From: Streptomyces cinnamoneus
Lineage (GTDB): Bacteria > Actinomycetota > Actinomycetes > Streptomycetales > Streptomycetaceae
NCBI RefSeq assembly: GCF_002939475.1
Contig: NZ_PKFQ01000001.1
Coordinates: forward strand, 6,259,001 to 6,323,000
DNA length: 64,000 nucleotides
Reading direction: 5' to 3'
Below the pieces are notes generated by a model, which saw only the letters and a program-made list of their open reading frames with translations, did no database searches and was not told the origin of the DNA. Position numbers and translations under genes: made by a program. Shown one piece after another: positions 33,091-41,737 of the stretch; the stretch's first letter is position 1; each line of letters starts with the position of its first letter.

Positions 33091-34257
33091 TTGAGGATCC
33101 TGCACACCTCGGACTGGCACCTGGGCCGGTCCTTCCACCGCGTCGGCCTGCTCGGGGCGCAGCGCGACTTCCTCGACCACCTGGTCCGCACCGTGCGCGA
33201 GGCGCGCGTCGACGCCGTGCTCGTCGCCGGCGACGTCTACGACCGCGCCGTGCCGCCGCTGTCCGCCGTCGAGCTGTTCGACGAGGCCCTCCACCGGCTC
33301 GCCGACCTCGGCGTGCCCACCGTCATGATCTCCGGCAACCACGACTCGGCGCGGCGGCTCGGCGTGGGCGCCGGCCTCATCGAGCGGGCCGGCATCCATC
33401 TGCGCACCGACCCCGCCGGGTGCGGCACGCCCGTCCTGCTCGCCGACGAGCACGGCGACGTCGCCCTCTACGGGCTGCCCTACCTCGAACCCGCCCTCGT
33501 CCGGGAGGAACTGGGAGCCACCGCGGCCGGGCACACCGCCGTGCTCGAAGCCGCCATGGGCCGGGTGCGCGCCGACCTCGCCGGCCGGGCCCCCGGCACC
33601 CGGTCCGTCGTGCTCGCCCACGCCTTCGTCGCCGGCGGCGCCTCCAGCGACAGCGAGCGCGACATCACCGTCGGCGGCGTCGCCGCCGTACCGCCCGAAC
33701 TCTTCGCCGGCGTCGACTACGTCGCCCTCGGGCACCTGCACGGCTGTCAGACCATCACCGAGCGCGTGCGCTACTCCGGCTCCCCCCTCGCCTACTCCTT
33801 CTCCGAAGCCGACCACCGCAAGACGATGTGGCTGGTGGAACTCGGCGCGGACGGCTCCCTGACCGCCGAGCGCGTCGACTGCCCCGTGCCGCGCCCGCTC
33901 GCGCGCCTCAGGGGCCCGCTGGAGGACCTCCTGGCCGACCCCCGCCTCGAACGGCACGAGGACGCCTGGGTGGAGGCCACCCTCACCGACCCCGTGCGCC
34001 CCCAGGAGCCCATGGCCCGCCTCGTCCGGCGCTTCCCCCACACCGTCAGCCTCGTCTTCGACCCCGACCGGGCCCCCGAGGACCCGCTCGCCTCCTACGC
34101 CCAGCGGCTGCGCGGCCGCACCGACCAGCAGATCGCCGAGGACTTCGTGGCCCACGTACGCGGCGGACAGGGACCCGACGACGCCGAGCGGACCGTGCTC
34201 ACCGCGGCGCTCGACGCCGTACGGCTCGACGAGACCGTCCGGGAGGTGGCCGGGTGA
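33091..34257 (+). CDS. sbcD: Exonuclease SbcD (Mre11-like nuclease subunit)
   Basis: A 388-residue SbcD. All calcineurin-type metal motifs are present: RILHTSDWHLGR, LVAGDVYDRA, MISGNHDSARRL, VVLAHAFV and ALGHLHGCQ. With SbcC it forms the ATP-dependent nuclease that cuts DNA hairpins and double-strand ends. The start is TTG at 33091 with GGGGAGCGG upstream. Its stop overlaps the sbcC start as GTGA, so the subunits are made together. Normal length. Confidence 0.95.
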   Translation: MRILHTSDWHLGRSFHRVGLLGAQRDFLDHLVRTVREARVDAVLVAGDVYDRAVPPLSAVELFDEALHRLADLGVPTVMISGNHDSARRLGVGAGLIERAGIHLRTDPAGCGTPVLLADEHGDVALYGLPYLEPALVREELGATAAGHTAVLEAAMGRVRADLAGRAPGTRSVVLAHAFVAGGASSDSERDITVGGVAAVPPELFAGVDYVALGHLHGCQTITERVRYSGSPLAYSFSEADHRKTMWLVELGADGSLTAERVDCPVPRPLARLRGPLEDLLADPRLERHEDAWVEATLTDPVRPQEPMARLVRRFPHTVSLVFDPDRAPEDPLASYAQRLRGRTDQQIAEDFVAHVRGGQGPDDAERTVLTAALDAVRLDETVREVAG

Positions 34258-37200
34258 GGCTCCACCGGCTCACCGTCACCGCCTTCGGGCCCTTCGGCGG
34301 CACCGAGCACGTCGACTTCGACGAGCTGTCGGCCGGCGGGCTCTTCCTGCTGCACGGACCCACCGGCGCCGGCAAGACCTCCGTCCTCGACGCGGTCTGC
34401 TACGCCCTCTACAACGAGGTCCCCGGCACCCGCCAGGGCAGCGGCCTGACCCTGCGCAGCGACCACGCCGAGGCGGGGACACCCACCGAGGTGGTGCTCG
34501 AACTCACCGTCGCCGGACGCCGGCTGGAGATCACCCGGCGCCCCGAGCAGCTCCGCCCCAAGAAGCGGGGCGCCGGCTTCACCAAGGAGAAGCCCCACAG
34601 CGCGCTGCGCGAGCGGCCCCCCGGGGGCGACTGGAAGGGACTCAGCCGCTCCCACCAGGAGATCGGCGAGGAGATCAGGCAACTGCTCGGCATGAGCCGC
34701 GAGCAGTTCTGCCAGGTCGTCCTGCTGCCGCAGGGCGACTTCGCCCGCTTCCTGCGCGCCGAGGACACCGCACGCGGCAAGCTGCTGCGCAGCCTCTTCG
34801 GCACCGGCCGCTTCCTGGCGGTGGAGGAACGGCTCGCGGAGCTGCGCCGCGAGGCGGAGGCACAGGTGCGGGAGGGCGACGAGCGGCTGCTGCGGCTCGG
34901 CCACCGGATGCGGCAGGCCGCGGCCGACCCCACGCTGCCGGAGGTCGGGGTGCCGGCACCGGCGACGGCGACCCCGGCGGCGACCGGGCGCGGCACCGAG
35001 GCGGCCCGTACCGCCGGCGGCGTCCCGCGGACCGCCCGCGGCCGTGCGACCGTGCCCGGCCCCCGCGCCGCCGAGCCGCCGCTCGCGCCGGGCGACCCGG
35101 GACTGGCCGAGGCCGTGCTGGAGTGGGCCGCCCTGGCCCGCACCGGAGCGCGCGAACGGCAGACCGTCGCCGAGGCCGCCGTCGCCGCCGCGGAACAGGT
35201 CCACCGCGCCGCGCACGACCACGCCGACGAGGTGCGGGAACTGGCCCGCTCGCAGCGCCGGCACGCCGAGGCGGAGCAGCGCGCGGCGGCCCTGCGGGAG
35301 CGGCGCCCCGAGCACGACGAGGTACGGCGGCGCCTGGAGCGGGCCCTGGCCGCCGAGGCCGTCGCCCCCGCACTGGAACTGCGCGACAAGGCCGAAGCCG
35401 GGCTGCTCGCCGCCGCCGCGGCCGAGCGACGGACCCGCCAGGCGCTCCCGGACGCCCACCGCGACGGTGACGCCGGGCACCTGGCCGCCGCCGAGCACGC
35501 CCTCCGCGAGGAGCTCGGCGCGCTGACCGCCGCCCGCCGGGCCGAGGCCCGGGCCGCCGGCCTCGTCCGCGACCTCGCGGAGCTGGGGCGGGCGGCCGGC
35601 GCCGACGAGGAGGTGCTGGCCGAGACCGGCGAGTGGCTCGACGCGTGGGAGACCACGCGCCGCGACCACCGGCAGCGCATCGACGCCGCCCAGGAGGCGG
35701 TGGGGCTCGCCGAGCGGCTCGGCGGGCAGCTGGAACCGGCCCGGCGCAGGCTCCAGGCCGCGCGCCGCCGTGACGAGCTCGCCCGCGAGGTCACCGGTGC
35801 CGAGACCCGCCTCCTCGCCGCCCGCGAGGACGCGGCCGCGGCCCGCGAGCACTGGCTCGGGCTCAAGGACCGCCGGCTGCGCGGGATGGCCGCGGAGCTC
35901 GCGGCGGGGCTGACCGCCGGGGAGCCGTGCGCGGTCTGCGGTGCGGCCGAGCACCCCGCCCCCGCCCGCCCGGCCGCCGGCCACGTGGACCCGGCGGCCG
36001 AGGAGGCCGCCCTCCAGGCCCACCAGCGGGCCGAGGCCGTCCGCGAGGAGGCGGCCGGCCGCCTGCGGTCCCTCCGAGAGGCCCGCGACGTCGCGACCGC
36101 CGAGGCGGGACCGGCGGCCGTGGACGAACTGGCCCGCGACGTGGCCGAGGTGGAGCGCTCCCTGGCCGCGGCCCGGGACGCCTCCGCCGGTCTGCACGAG
36201 GCCCGGCAGGCCCTCGCCGCCGCCGAGGCCGAGTGCGAGCGGCGCCGCGCCGCGCAGGAGGAGGCGCGGCTGCGCGTCGCGGCCCGCTCCTCCCGGCGGG
36301 AGCAGCTCGCACGCGAACTGCGCGCGCTGGAGGAGGAACTGGAGCAGGCCCGCGGGGGAGAGGAGAGCGTCGCCCGCAGGGCCGCCCGGCTGGAGGAGCG
36401 GCTGGTGCTCCTCGCCGGGGCGGCCGAGGCCGCACGGGAGGCCGGGCGGGCGGCGGACCGTCTCAAGGAGGCCGACGCGCAGCTCGCCGACGCGGCGTAC
36501 CGCGCCGGCTTCGACACCCCCGCGCTGGCCGCCGAGGCCCTGCTGAGCGCCGTCGAGAGGCGGGGACTGCAGGAGCGGCTCGACCGCTGGCGCAGCGAGG
36601 AGGCGGCGGTCGCCGCGGAGCTCGCCGACCGGGCCCTCACCGAGGCCGCCGCCCGGCCGCCCGCCGATCCGCAGGCCGCGCAGGCGGCCGCCGACGCGGC
36701 GACGGGCGCCCTGCGCCGGGCCTCCGCCGAGGAGGCCACGGCCCGCTCCCGCTGCGAGGACCTCGACCGGCTGTCCGCCGAGGCGGAGGCCGACGCCCGC
36801 CGGCTCGCCCCGCTGCGCGCCGAGCACCACCGGGTGGCCGAGCTCTCCTGGCTCGCCGCCGGCACCTCCGCCCGCAACGAGCGCAAGATGCGCCTGGAGT
36901 CCTACGTCCTGGCCGCACGGCTGGAGCAGGTCGCCGCCGCGGCGACGGCCCGCCTCCAGCGGATGTCGGCCGGCCGCTACACCCTCGTGCACTCCGACGC
37001 CAGGACCTCGGGCCGCGGCCGCTCCGGGCTCGGCCTGCACGTCGTCGACTCCTGGACCGGGCGGGAGCGCGACACCGCCACGCTCTCCGGCGGCGAGACC
37101 TTCTTCGCCTCGCTCGCCCTCGCCCTCGGCCTCGCCGACGTGGTCACCCAGGAGGCGGGCGGCACCCGTCTGGACACGCTCTTCATCGACGAGGGCTTCG

Positions 37201-37388
37201 GCAGCCTCGACGAGCAGACCCTGGACGAGGTCCTGGACGTGCTGGACTCCCTGCGCGAGCGCGACCGCAGCGTCGGCATCGTCAGCCACGTCGCCGACCT
37301 GCGCCGGCGCATCCCCGCGCAGCTCCAGGTCGTCAAGGAGCGGTCCGGCTCGGCTGTGCGGCACCGGACGGCGGTGACGTCCGGCTGA
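34254..37388 (+). CDS. sbcC: Exonuclease subunit SbcC (Rad50-like SMC ATPase)
   Basis: A 1044-residue SMC-type ATPase. Walker A GPTGAGKTS is at about residues 31-39, the zinc hook CAVC at 559-562 in the middle of two long coiled coils, the signature LSGGETFFASLALALGLADV at about 943 and Walker B LDTLFIDEGFGSLD at about 975. It holds DNA ends for SbcD. The start is GTG at 34254, overlapping the sbcD stop. An Ala/Thr/Pro-rich low-complexity insert of about 50 residues (around 225-275) interrupts the first coiled coil. Its last 56 bases overlap the converging AsnC gene. Confidence 0.95.
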   Translation: MRLHRLTVTAFGPFGGTEHVDFDELSAGGLFLLHGPTGAGKTSVLDAVCYALYNEVPGTRQGSGLTLRSDHAEAGTPTEVVLELTVAGRRLEITRRPEQLRPKKRGAGFTKEKPHSALRERPPGGDWKGLSRSHQEIGEEIRQLLGMSREQFCQVVLLPQGDFARFLRAEDTARGKLLRSLFGTGRFLAVEERLAELRREAEAQVREGDERLLRLGHRMRQAAADPTLPEVGVPAPATATPAATGRGTEAARTAGGVPRTARGRATVPGPRAAEPPLAPGDPGLAEAVLEWAALARTGARERQTVAEAAVAAAEQVHRAAHDHADEVRELARSQRRHAEAEQRAAALRERRPEHDEVRRRLERALAAEAVAPALELRDKAEAGLLAAAAAERRTRQALPDAHRDGDAGHLAAAEHALREELGALTAARRAEARAAGLVRDLAELGRAAGADEEVLAETGEWLDAWETTRRDHRQRIDAAQEAVGLAERLGGQLEPARRRLQAARRRDELAREVTGAETRLLAAREDAAAAREHWLGLKDRRLRGMAAELAAGLTAGEPCAVCGAAEHPAPARPAAGHVDPAAEEAALQAHQRAEAVREEAAGRLRSLREARDVATAEAGPAAVDELARDVAEVERSLAAARDASAGLHEARQALAAAEAECERRRAAQEEARLRVAARSSRREQLARELRALEEELEQARGGEESVARRAARLEERLVLLAGAAEAAREAGRAADRLKEADAQLADAAYRAGFDTPALAAEALLSAVERRGLQERLDRWRSEEAAVAAELADRALTEAAARPPADPQAAQAAADAATGALRRASAEEATARSRCEDLDRLSAEAEADARRLAPLRAEHHRVAELSWLAAGTSARNERKMRLESYVLAARLEQVAAAATARLQRMSAGRYTLVHSDARTSGRGRSGLGLHVVDSWTGRERDTATLSGGETFFASLALALGLADVVTQEAGGTRLDTLFIDEGFGSLDEQTLDEVLDVLDSLRERDRSVGIVSHVADLRRRIPAQLQVVKERSGSAVRHRTAVTSG

Positions 37389-37824
37389 ACGCCCGGCGGG
37401 GGAGCGGCGAGGAGTAGACCACGCTCGTGGTCACCGAGCCGAGGGCGCCGATCCGGCCCGCCACCTCCTCCAGGTGGCGCATGGAACGGGCCGAGACCTT
37501 GATGACGAAGCAGTCGTCGCCGGTGACGTGGTGCGCCTCCAGGATCTCGGGCGTCGAGGCCAGCAGGTCGTGGAAGGGCTTGTAGTTCCCGTTGGGGTAG
37601 CGAAGGCGCACGAACGCGAGCACCGGCATCCCCAGCTTCTCGGGGTCCACGACGGCCGTGTACCCGCCGATGATCCCGGCCTCCTCCAGCCGCCGCACCC
37701 GCTCGGTGACGGCGCTTGAGGACATGTTCACGGCACGGGCGAGCTCGGCGTAGCCCGCCCGGCCGTTGCGCTGGAGGGCGTCGAGGATGCGCCAGTCGGT
37801 GGCGTCGGGGGAATAGCCGGTCAT
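37333..37824 (-). CDS. Lrp/AsnC family transcriptional regulator
   Basis: A 163-residue Lrp/AsnC regulator: DATDWRILDALQRNGRAGYA and LARAVNMSSSAVTERVRRLE (helix-turn-helix), then the RAM domain (PVLAFVRLRYPNGNYKPFHD, GDDCFVIKVSARSMRHLEEV). The C-terminus carries about 20 extra residues (PLPRRAFSRTSPPSGAAQPS) that overlap the end of sbcC on the other strand. It is divergent from the rhodanese gene, and two nested inverted repeats lie between them, so it probably controls that gene and itself. Confidence 0.92.
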   Translation of the reverse strand: MTGYSPDATDWRILDALQRNGRAGYAELARAVNMSSSAVTERVRRLEEAGIIGGYTAVVDPEKLGMPVLAFVRLRYPNGNYKPFHDLLASTPEILEAHHVTGDDCFVIKVSARSMRHLEEVAGRIGALGSVTTSVVYSSPLPRRAFSRTSPPSGAAQPSRTAP

Positions 37825-37854
37825 GGCCGATGTCTAGCAGTGGAATCCCCTGTT

Positions 37855-37911
37855 CGGCAAGGGTTTTGCCGTGGATCCGGCATTCAACGCCGTGATCAAG
37901 GACCGTAGATT
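37855..37911 (+). promoter_or_regulatory. Rhodanese promoter with nested inverted repeats
   Basis: CGGCAA-GGGTT-TTGCCG (37855-37871) overlaps a second repeat, TGCCG-TGGATC-CGGCA. Downstream, TTCAAC (37883-37888) and TAGATT (37906-37911) are 17 bases apart and resemble a vegetative promoter. The ATG follows the -10 box by 7 bases, so the mRNA may be leaderless. The repeats sit just upstream of the -35 box. Confidence 0.6.
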
Positions 37912-37918
37912 TTCGGGC

Positions 37919-38425
37919 ATGACAGCAACGGCTTCCGCCCCCTCCGCCCCCCTGGCCCCGGCCGCTCCCAGCCCCGTCCTGGCCGTGCCGCCGGCCGCGC
38001 CCGAGGCCGCCGCGGCCTACTTCGCCGCCCGCCTCGCCTTCCACACCGACGTCGCCGACGTCCACGCCGCCCTCGCCGCCGGCACGGCGGACTTCGTGGT
38101 CGTCGACTCGCGCTCCACCGCGTCGTGGGACCAGGGTCACATCCCGGGCGCCGTCCACCTGCCCACCGCCCAGATCCCGGAGCTGGCGGCCCGGGTCCTC
38201 GACCCGGCCGTCCCCGTGGTCGTCCACTGCTGGGGTCCCGGCTGCGACGGCGCCACCCGCGCGGCCCTCGCCCTCGCCCGCCTCGGCTACCGCGTCAAGG
38301 AGATGCTCGGCGGCATCGAGTACTGGATCCGCGAGGGCTACGCCGTCGAGACCTGGGAGGGCCGCCGGCAGTCGCCCCCCGACCCGCTGACCGCCCCCGT
38401 GGACGCCGACGACTGCGGATGCTGA
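37919..38425 (+). CDS. Rhodanese-like domain protein
   Basis: A 168-residue rhodanese. The active-site loop is VVHCWGPGCDGATRAALALA, with a Cys in the HC position and a second at GC. The N-terminal 45 residues are Ala/Pro-rich, and the C-terminus ends in DADDCGC, adding more cysteines that could take part in sulfur transfer. Rhodaneses move sulfane sulfur from thiosulfate or persulfides. ATG at 37919 (MTATASAPSA) has no ribosome site. Divergent from the AsnC gene. Confidence 0.9.
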   Translation: MTATASAPSAPLAPAAPSPVLAVPPAAPEAAAAYFAARLAFHTDVADVHAALAAGTADFVVVDSRSTASWDQGHIPGAVHLPTAQIPELAARVLDPAVPVVVHCWGPGCDGATRAALALARLGYRVKEMLGGIEYWIREGYAVETWEGRRQSPPDPLTAPVDADDCGC

Positions 38426-38440
38426 GCCGGCGCCCATCGG

Positions 38441-40126
38441 CTAGAGCGCCGACAGCTCCGCCACCAGGTCGTCCAGGCCCAGGGACCCCAGGGACAGGGC
38501 GGCCATGTGCCAGGCCTTGGCGTCGAACGCGTCGCCGTGGGCCGCGCGGGCCGCTTCCCGCCCCGCCAGCCAGGCGCGTTCGCCGAGCTTGTAGCCGATC
38601 GCCTGGGCCGGCATGCCCAGGTAGCGCACCAGCTCGCTCTCGACGTAGTCGGCCGGACGGCCGCTGTGCAGGCCGAAGAACTCCTGGGCCAGCTCCGGCG
38701 TCCAGCGCTCCCCGGGGTGGAAGGGCGAGTGCGCGGGGATCTCCAGCTCCAGGTGCATGCCGATGTCGATGATCACGCGCGTGGCGCGCATCATCTGGGC
38801 GTCGAGATAGCCGAGCCGGCGCTCGGGGTCGGTGAGGAAGCCCAGCTCGTCCATCAGCCGCTCCGCGTAGAGCGCCCAGCCCTCGCAGTTGGCGCTGACG
38901 ATGCCGACGCCGGCCTGGTAGCGGGAGAGCCGGTCGGCGACGTGCATCCACTGGGCCAGCTGGAGGTGATGGCCGGGAACGCCCTCGTGGTACCAGGTGG
39001 ACACCAGGTCGTAGACGGGGAAGCGGGTCTGGCCCATGGTCGGCAGCCAGGTGCGGCCGGGGCGGGAGAAGTCCTCCGACGGCTCGGTGTAGTACGGGGC
39101 CGCCGCGCCGCCCGCCGGGGCGATGTGGGACTCGACACGCTTGACGCGCTCGGCCAGTTCGAAGTGGGTGCCGTCCAACGCCTCGATCGAGTCGTCCATC
39201 AGCTTCTGCAGCCAGACCCGCACCTCCTCCACGCCCTCGATGTGCTCTCCGTGGACGTCGAGGTGGGCCAGCGCCTCCCACGGCGTCGCGGCGCCGGGCA
39301 GGATCTTCTCGGCCTCGGTGCGCATCTCGCCGATGAGCCGGTGGTATTCGGACCAGCCGTAGGCGTAGGCCTCCCGCAGGTCGAGGTCCGTGCCGTTCCA
39401 GTAGCGGGACCAGAGCGCGTACCGCTCACGGCCGACGACGTCGGGCGCCCCCTCGACGGCCGGGGCGTAGACGTCGCGCAGCCAGTCGCGCAGCGCCACC
39501 AGGGCACCCCGGGCGGCGGCGGCGCCGGCGTCGAGCCCGGCGCGCAGCTCCTGCGGGCCCTGCGCGGTGAAGTCGCCGAACCAGCCGTTGCCCGTGCCGA
39601 TCCACTCCCCCAACTGGACGAGGACGGTGGCCACCTGGCGCGGGCCGGCGGGCAGCTTCTTCTCCAGGCCCTCGGCCAGCGAGGCCCGATAGCCCTCCAG
39701 GGCGGCGGGGACGGCGTGCAGCCGGTCGGTGATCGCCGACCAGTCCTCGGCGGTCTCCGTCGGCATGAGGGCGAAGACCTCGCGCACCGAGTGCAGCGGC
39801 GACTCCATGTTGCTTACCGCGCGCAGGTGCTCGTCGGCCTCGTGCACCGCGAGCCGTGCGGTCAGCCGCTCGCGCAACAGCCGGGCGCAGCGCCGCTCGT
39901 CGGCACTGTCGGCGCCCGGCCGCCGCTCGGCCTCGGTGAGCGCCGCCAGGGTCGCCCGGGCCAGGTCGGCCACGGCCCGCTCCCCGGCGGGGGAGTAGTC
40001 CGGCAGGCGCCGCGCGCACTCCGCGATCCCCAGGAAGGTACCGGTGATGGGGTCGAGTCGGACGTAGGCGTCGACGTAGGAGTCGGCGACCTGTCGGGGC
40101 AGCGGGGCGCTGGTCGTGTTCGGCAT
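38441..40126 (-). CDS. DUF885 family (putative metallopeptidase)
   Basis: A 561-residue DUF885 protein. The zinc motif YHEGVPGHHLQLAQW (HExxxGHH, about residues 377-391) and the later Glu-containing segment NCEGWALYAERLM are intact, so a peptidase activity is likely. The mainly helical N-terminal half is typical. No signal peptide, so probably cytoplasmic. It converges on the rhodanese gene with 15 bases between stops. Substrates in this family are poorly known. Confidence 0.9.
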   Translation of the reverse strand: MPNTTSAPLPRQVADSYVDAYVRLDPITGTFLGIAECARRLPDYSPAGERAVADLARATLAALTEAERRPGADSADERRCARLLRERLTARLAVHEADEHLRAVSNMESPLHSVREVFALMPTETAEDWSAITDRLHAVPAALEGYRASLAEGLEKKLPAGPRQVATVLVQLGEWIGTGNGWFGDFTAQGPQELRAGLDAGAAAARGALVALRDWLRDVYAPAVEGAPDVVGRERYALWSRYWNGTDLDLREAYAYGWSEYHRLIGEMRTEAEKILPGAATPWEALAHLDVHGEHIEGVEEVRVWLQKLMDDSIEALDGTHFELAERVKRVESHIAPAGGAAAPYYTEPSEDFSRPGRTWLPTMGQTRFPVYDLVSTWYHEGVPGHHLQLAQWMHVADRLSRYQAGVGIVSANCEGWALYAERLMDELGFLTDPERRLGYLDAQMMRATRVIIDIGMHLELEIPAHSPFHPGERWTPELAQEFFGLHSGRPADYVESELVRYLGMPAQAIGYKLGERAWLAGREAARAAHGDAFDAKAWHMAALSLGSLGLDDLVAELSAL

Positions 40127-40174
40127 GCGCCCATCCTGGTACGCGGGAACGCGGCCGTCACCGCATTTTCGGGA

Positions 40175-41584
40175 TCAACTGTCCAGAACGCGCCATGTCG
40201 TTCCGGTCGTGACGGGAGGGACGGGGCGGGCCCCCGTGAGCCGGGCGGTGACGACGAGGGTGCCGCCCTCGATCTGGTAGTCGAGCGGCAGGCCGAGGGC
40301 GCGCATGGCGGCGACCATGCCGGTGTTGGACGAGGTGGTCACGGCGTAGACGCTCTCGCAGCCCGCGTCACCGGCCAGGGCCACGAGGCGGCCCAGCAGT
40401 TCGCCGCCGATGCCGCGCCGCTGCCACTCGTCCTCGACCAGCAGGGCTGCCTCGGTCTCGTCGCCGTCCCACAGCAGGTGTCCGAGGGCGACGAGCCGGC
40501 CGGAGGCGGTGTACGCGGCGAGGGTGCGGCCGAAGCGCGGGCTCAGCAGGTGGCGCAGATAGCGGTCGGCGTCGCCGACCGGCCCGTGGTAGCGCAGGGC
40601 GAGCGTGGCCGGCGAGCAGCGGTCGTGCATCTCGCGGGCGGCGCCGAGGTCGCCGAGGTCGGCACGGCGCACGGTGATGTCGTTGCCCTCGGGCAGCGTG
40701 AGCACGTCGCTGCGCGGCGGCACCCGGGGGCCCAGCCGCGCGTCCAGCTCGACCAGGGCGCGGGCCCGGGCGAACTCGGTGGGGGTGAAGGGCAGGTGCG
40801 GGCGCTCGACGGTGATCGATCCGCCGGAGGGGTCCCGCAGCCGCATCACCGTCTCCTCCAGCAGCCCGTCCTCGGGTACGGGCGCGTTGGCGCCGCCGCC
40901 GCGGGGGGAGCGGGCCGGCACCGAGTGGATGGTGCAGCGGCCCAGCAACTGCCGGAGTGCCAGGGGCAGCTCCGCCGCGTCCAGCGCGGTGCGAGTGGCG
41001 AGGTTCAGCACCCGGGTGGGGGCGTCGACCAGGTCGTGGGCGTCGGCCCGCTCCAGCCAGGTCTCCCGGCCGCCCCCGCTGCCGGCGGCGCCCGTGAGCA
41101 CGCCCGGCGCCAGCGTGGCGGGGGCGCGCAGCAGTAGTTCGTCGACCGTGCCGTCGGCCAGCGGATGCGTCTGGAGGGCGAGGATGTCGACGCCGTGGCC
41201 GGCCAGGGCCAGGCACAGCGTGGCGAGGCTGCCCGGCTCGTCGCGCACCGTCGTGCGCATCCGCCACAGGGCCGTCTCGCCCGTCCCGCCCGCGGCGGGG
41301 CCGGCGCCCGGTGCGGTGGCCGGGGGCACGGCGGGGGCGGGGGCGGTGGGGCGGTGGCGCCCGGACCACCAGGTGTGGAAGCCGGCGGTGCCCAGCAGGG
41401 CCGCGGCCGACGCGACCAGCAGGGTCGGGCCGTCCGGGCCGTGGGCGACGGTGTTCGCGACGGCGTCGGCCGTGGCGACCGCGGTGAACAGAGCCGCCAG
41501 TTCCACCAGGTCGCGGCGCCAGTGGTGGTGCCGGGGGGAGCGAGGGTGCCGGGGGGCGTTCTGCGCGGACGTCTCGTCGGTCAT
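40175..41584 (-). CDS. Membrane-anchored ACT-GNAT fusion protein
   Basis: A 469-residue fusion. Two hydrophobic helices (about 28-47 and 53-70) follow a basic, His-rich N-terminus (HPRSPRHHHWRRD). An ACT-type domain (about 105-180: LWRMRTTVRDEPGSLATLCL, HGVDILALQTHPL) is followed by a middle segment, then a GNAT acetyltransferase (about 300-450) with the acetyl-CoA motif LLVEDEWQRRGIGGELLGRL. ACT domains bind amino acids, so the enzyme may be an amino-acid-regulated acetyltransferase at the membrane. The order membrane-ACT-GNAT is unusual. Substrate not known. Confidence 0.8.
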   Translation of the reverse strand: MTDETSAQNAPRHPRSPRHHHWRRDLVELAALFTAVATADAVANTVAHGPDGPTLLVASAAALLGTAGFHTWWSGRHRPTAPAPAVPPATAPGAGPAAGGTGETALWRMRTTVRDEPGSLATLCLALAGHGVDILALQTHPLADGTVDELLLRAPATLAPGVLTGAAGSGGGRETWLERADAHDLVDAPTRVLNLATRTALDAAELPLALRQLLGRCTIHSVPARSPRGGGANAPVPEDGLLEETVMRLRDPSGGSITVERPHLPFTPTEFARARALVELDARLGPRVPPRSDVLTLPEGNDITVRRADLGDLGAAREMHDRCSPATLALRYHGPVGDADRYLRHLLSPRFGRTLAAYTASGRLVALGHLLWDGDETEAALLVEDEWQRRGIGGELLGRLVALAGDAGCESVYAVTTSSNTGMVAAMRALGLPLDYQIEGGTLVVTARLTGARPVPPVTTGTTWRVLDS

Positions 41585-41737
41585 GCCGCCACCATGACGG
41601 AACGGTGTTGCGTGATCACGAACGTCCTGTGTCCGATGAGTAAAGGACGCTTCTGTTCGCTTCTGTTCCGACGTGGGGTATTCCTCTGGCGTTCGCCGGG
41701 GCGGCGGAACGCATCCGAGAACCGGCCCGGGCCTCTC

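Noticed and set aside
34095..37364. A 1089-codon frame opposite sbcC
   Set aside because: Antisense shadow; sbcC has all catalytic motifs on the other strand.
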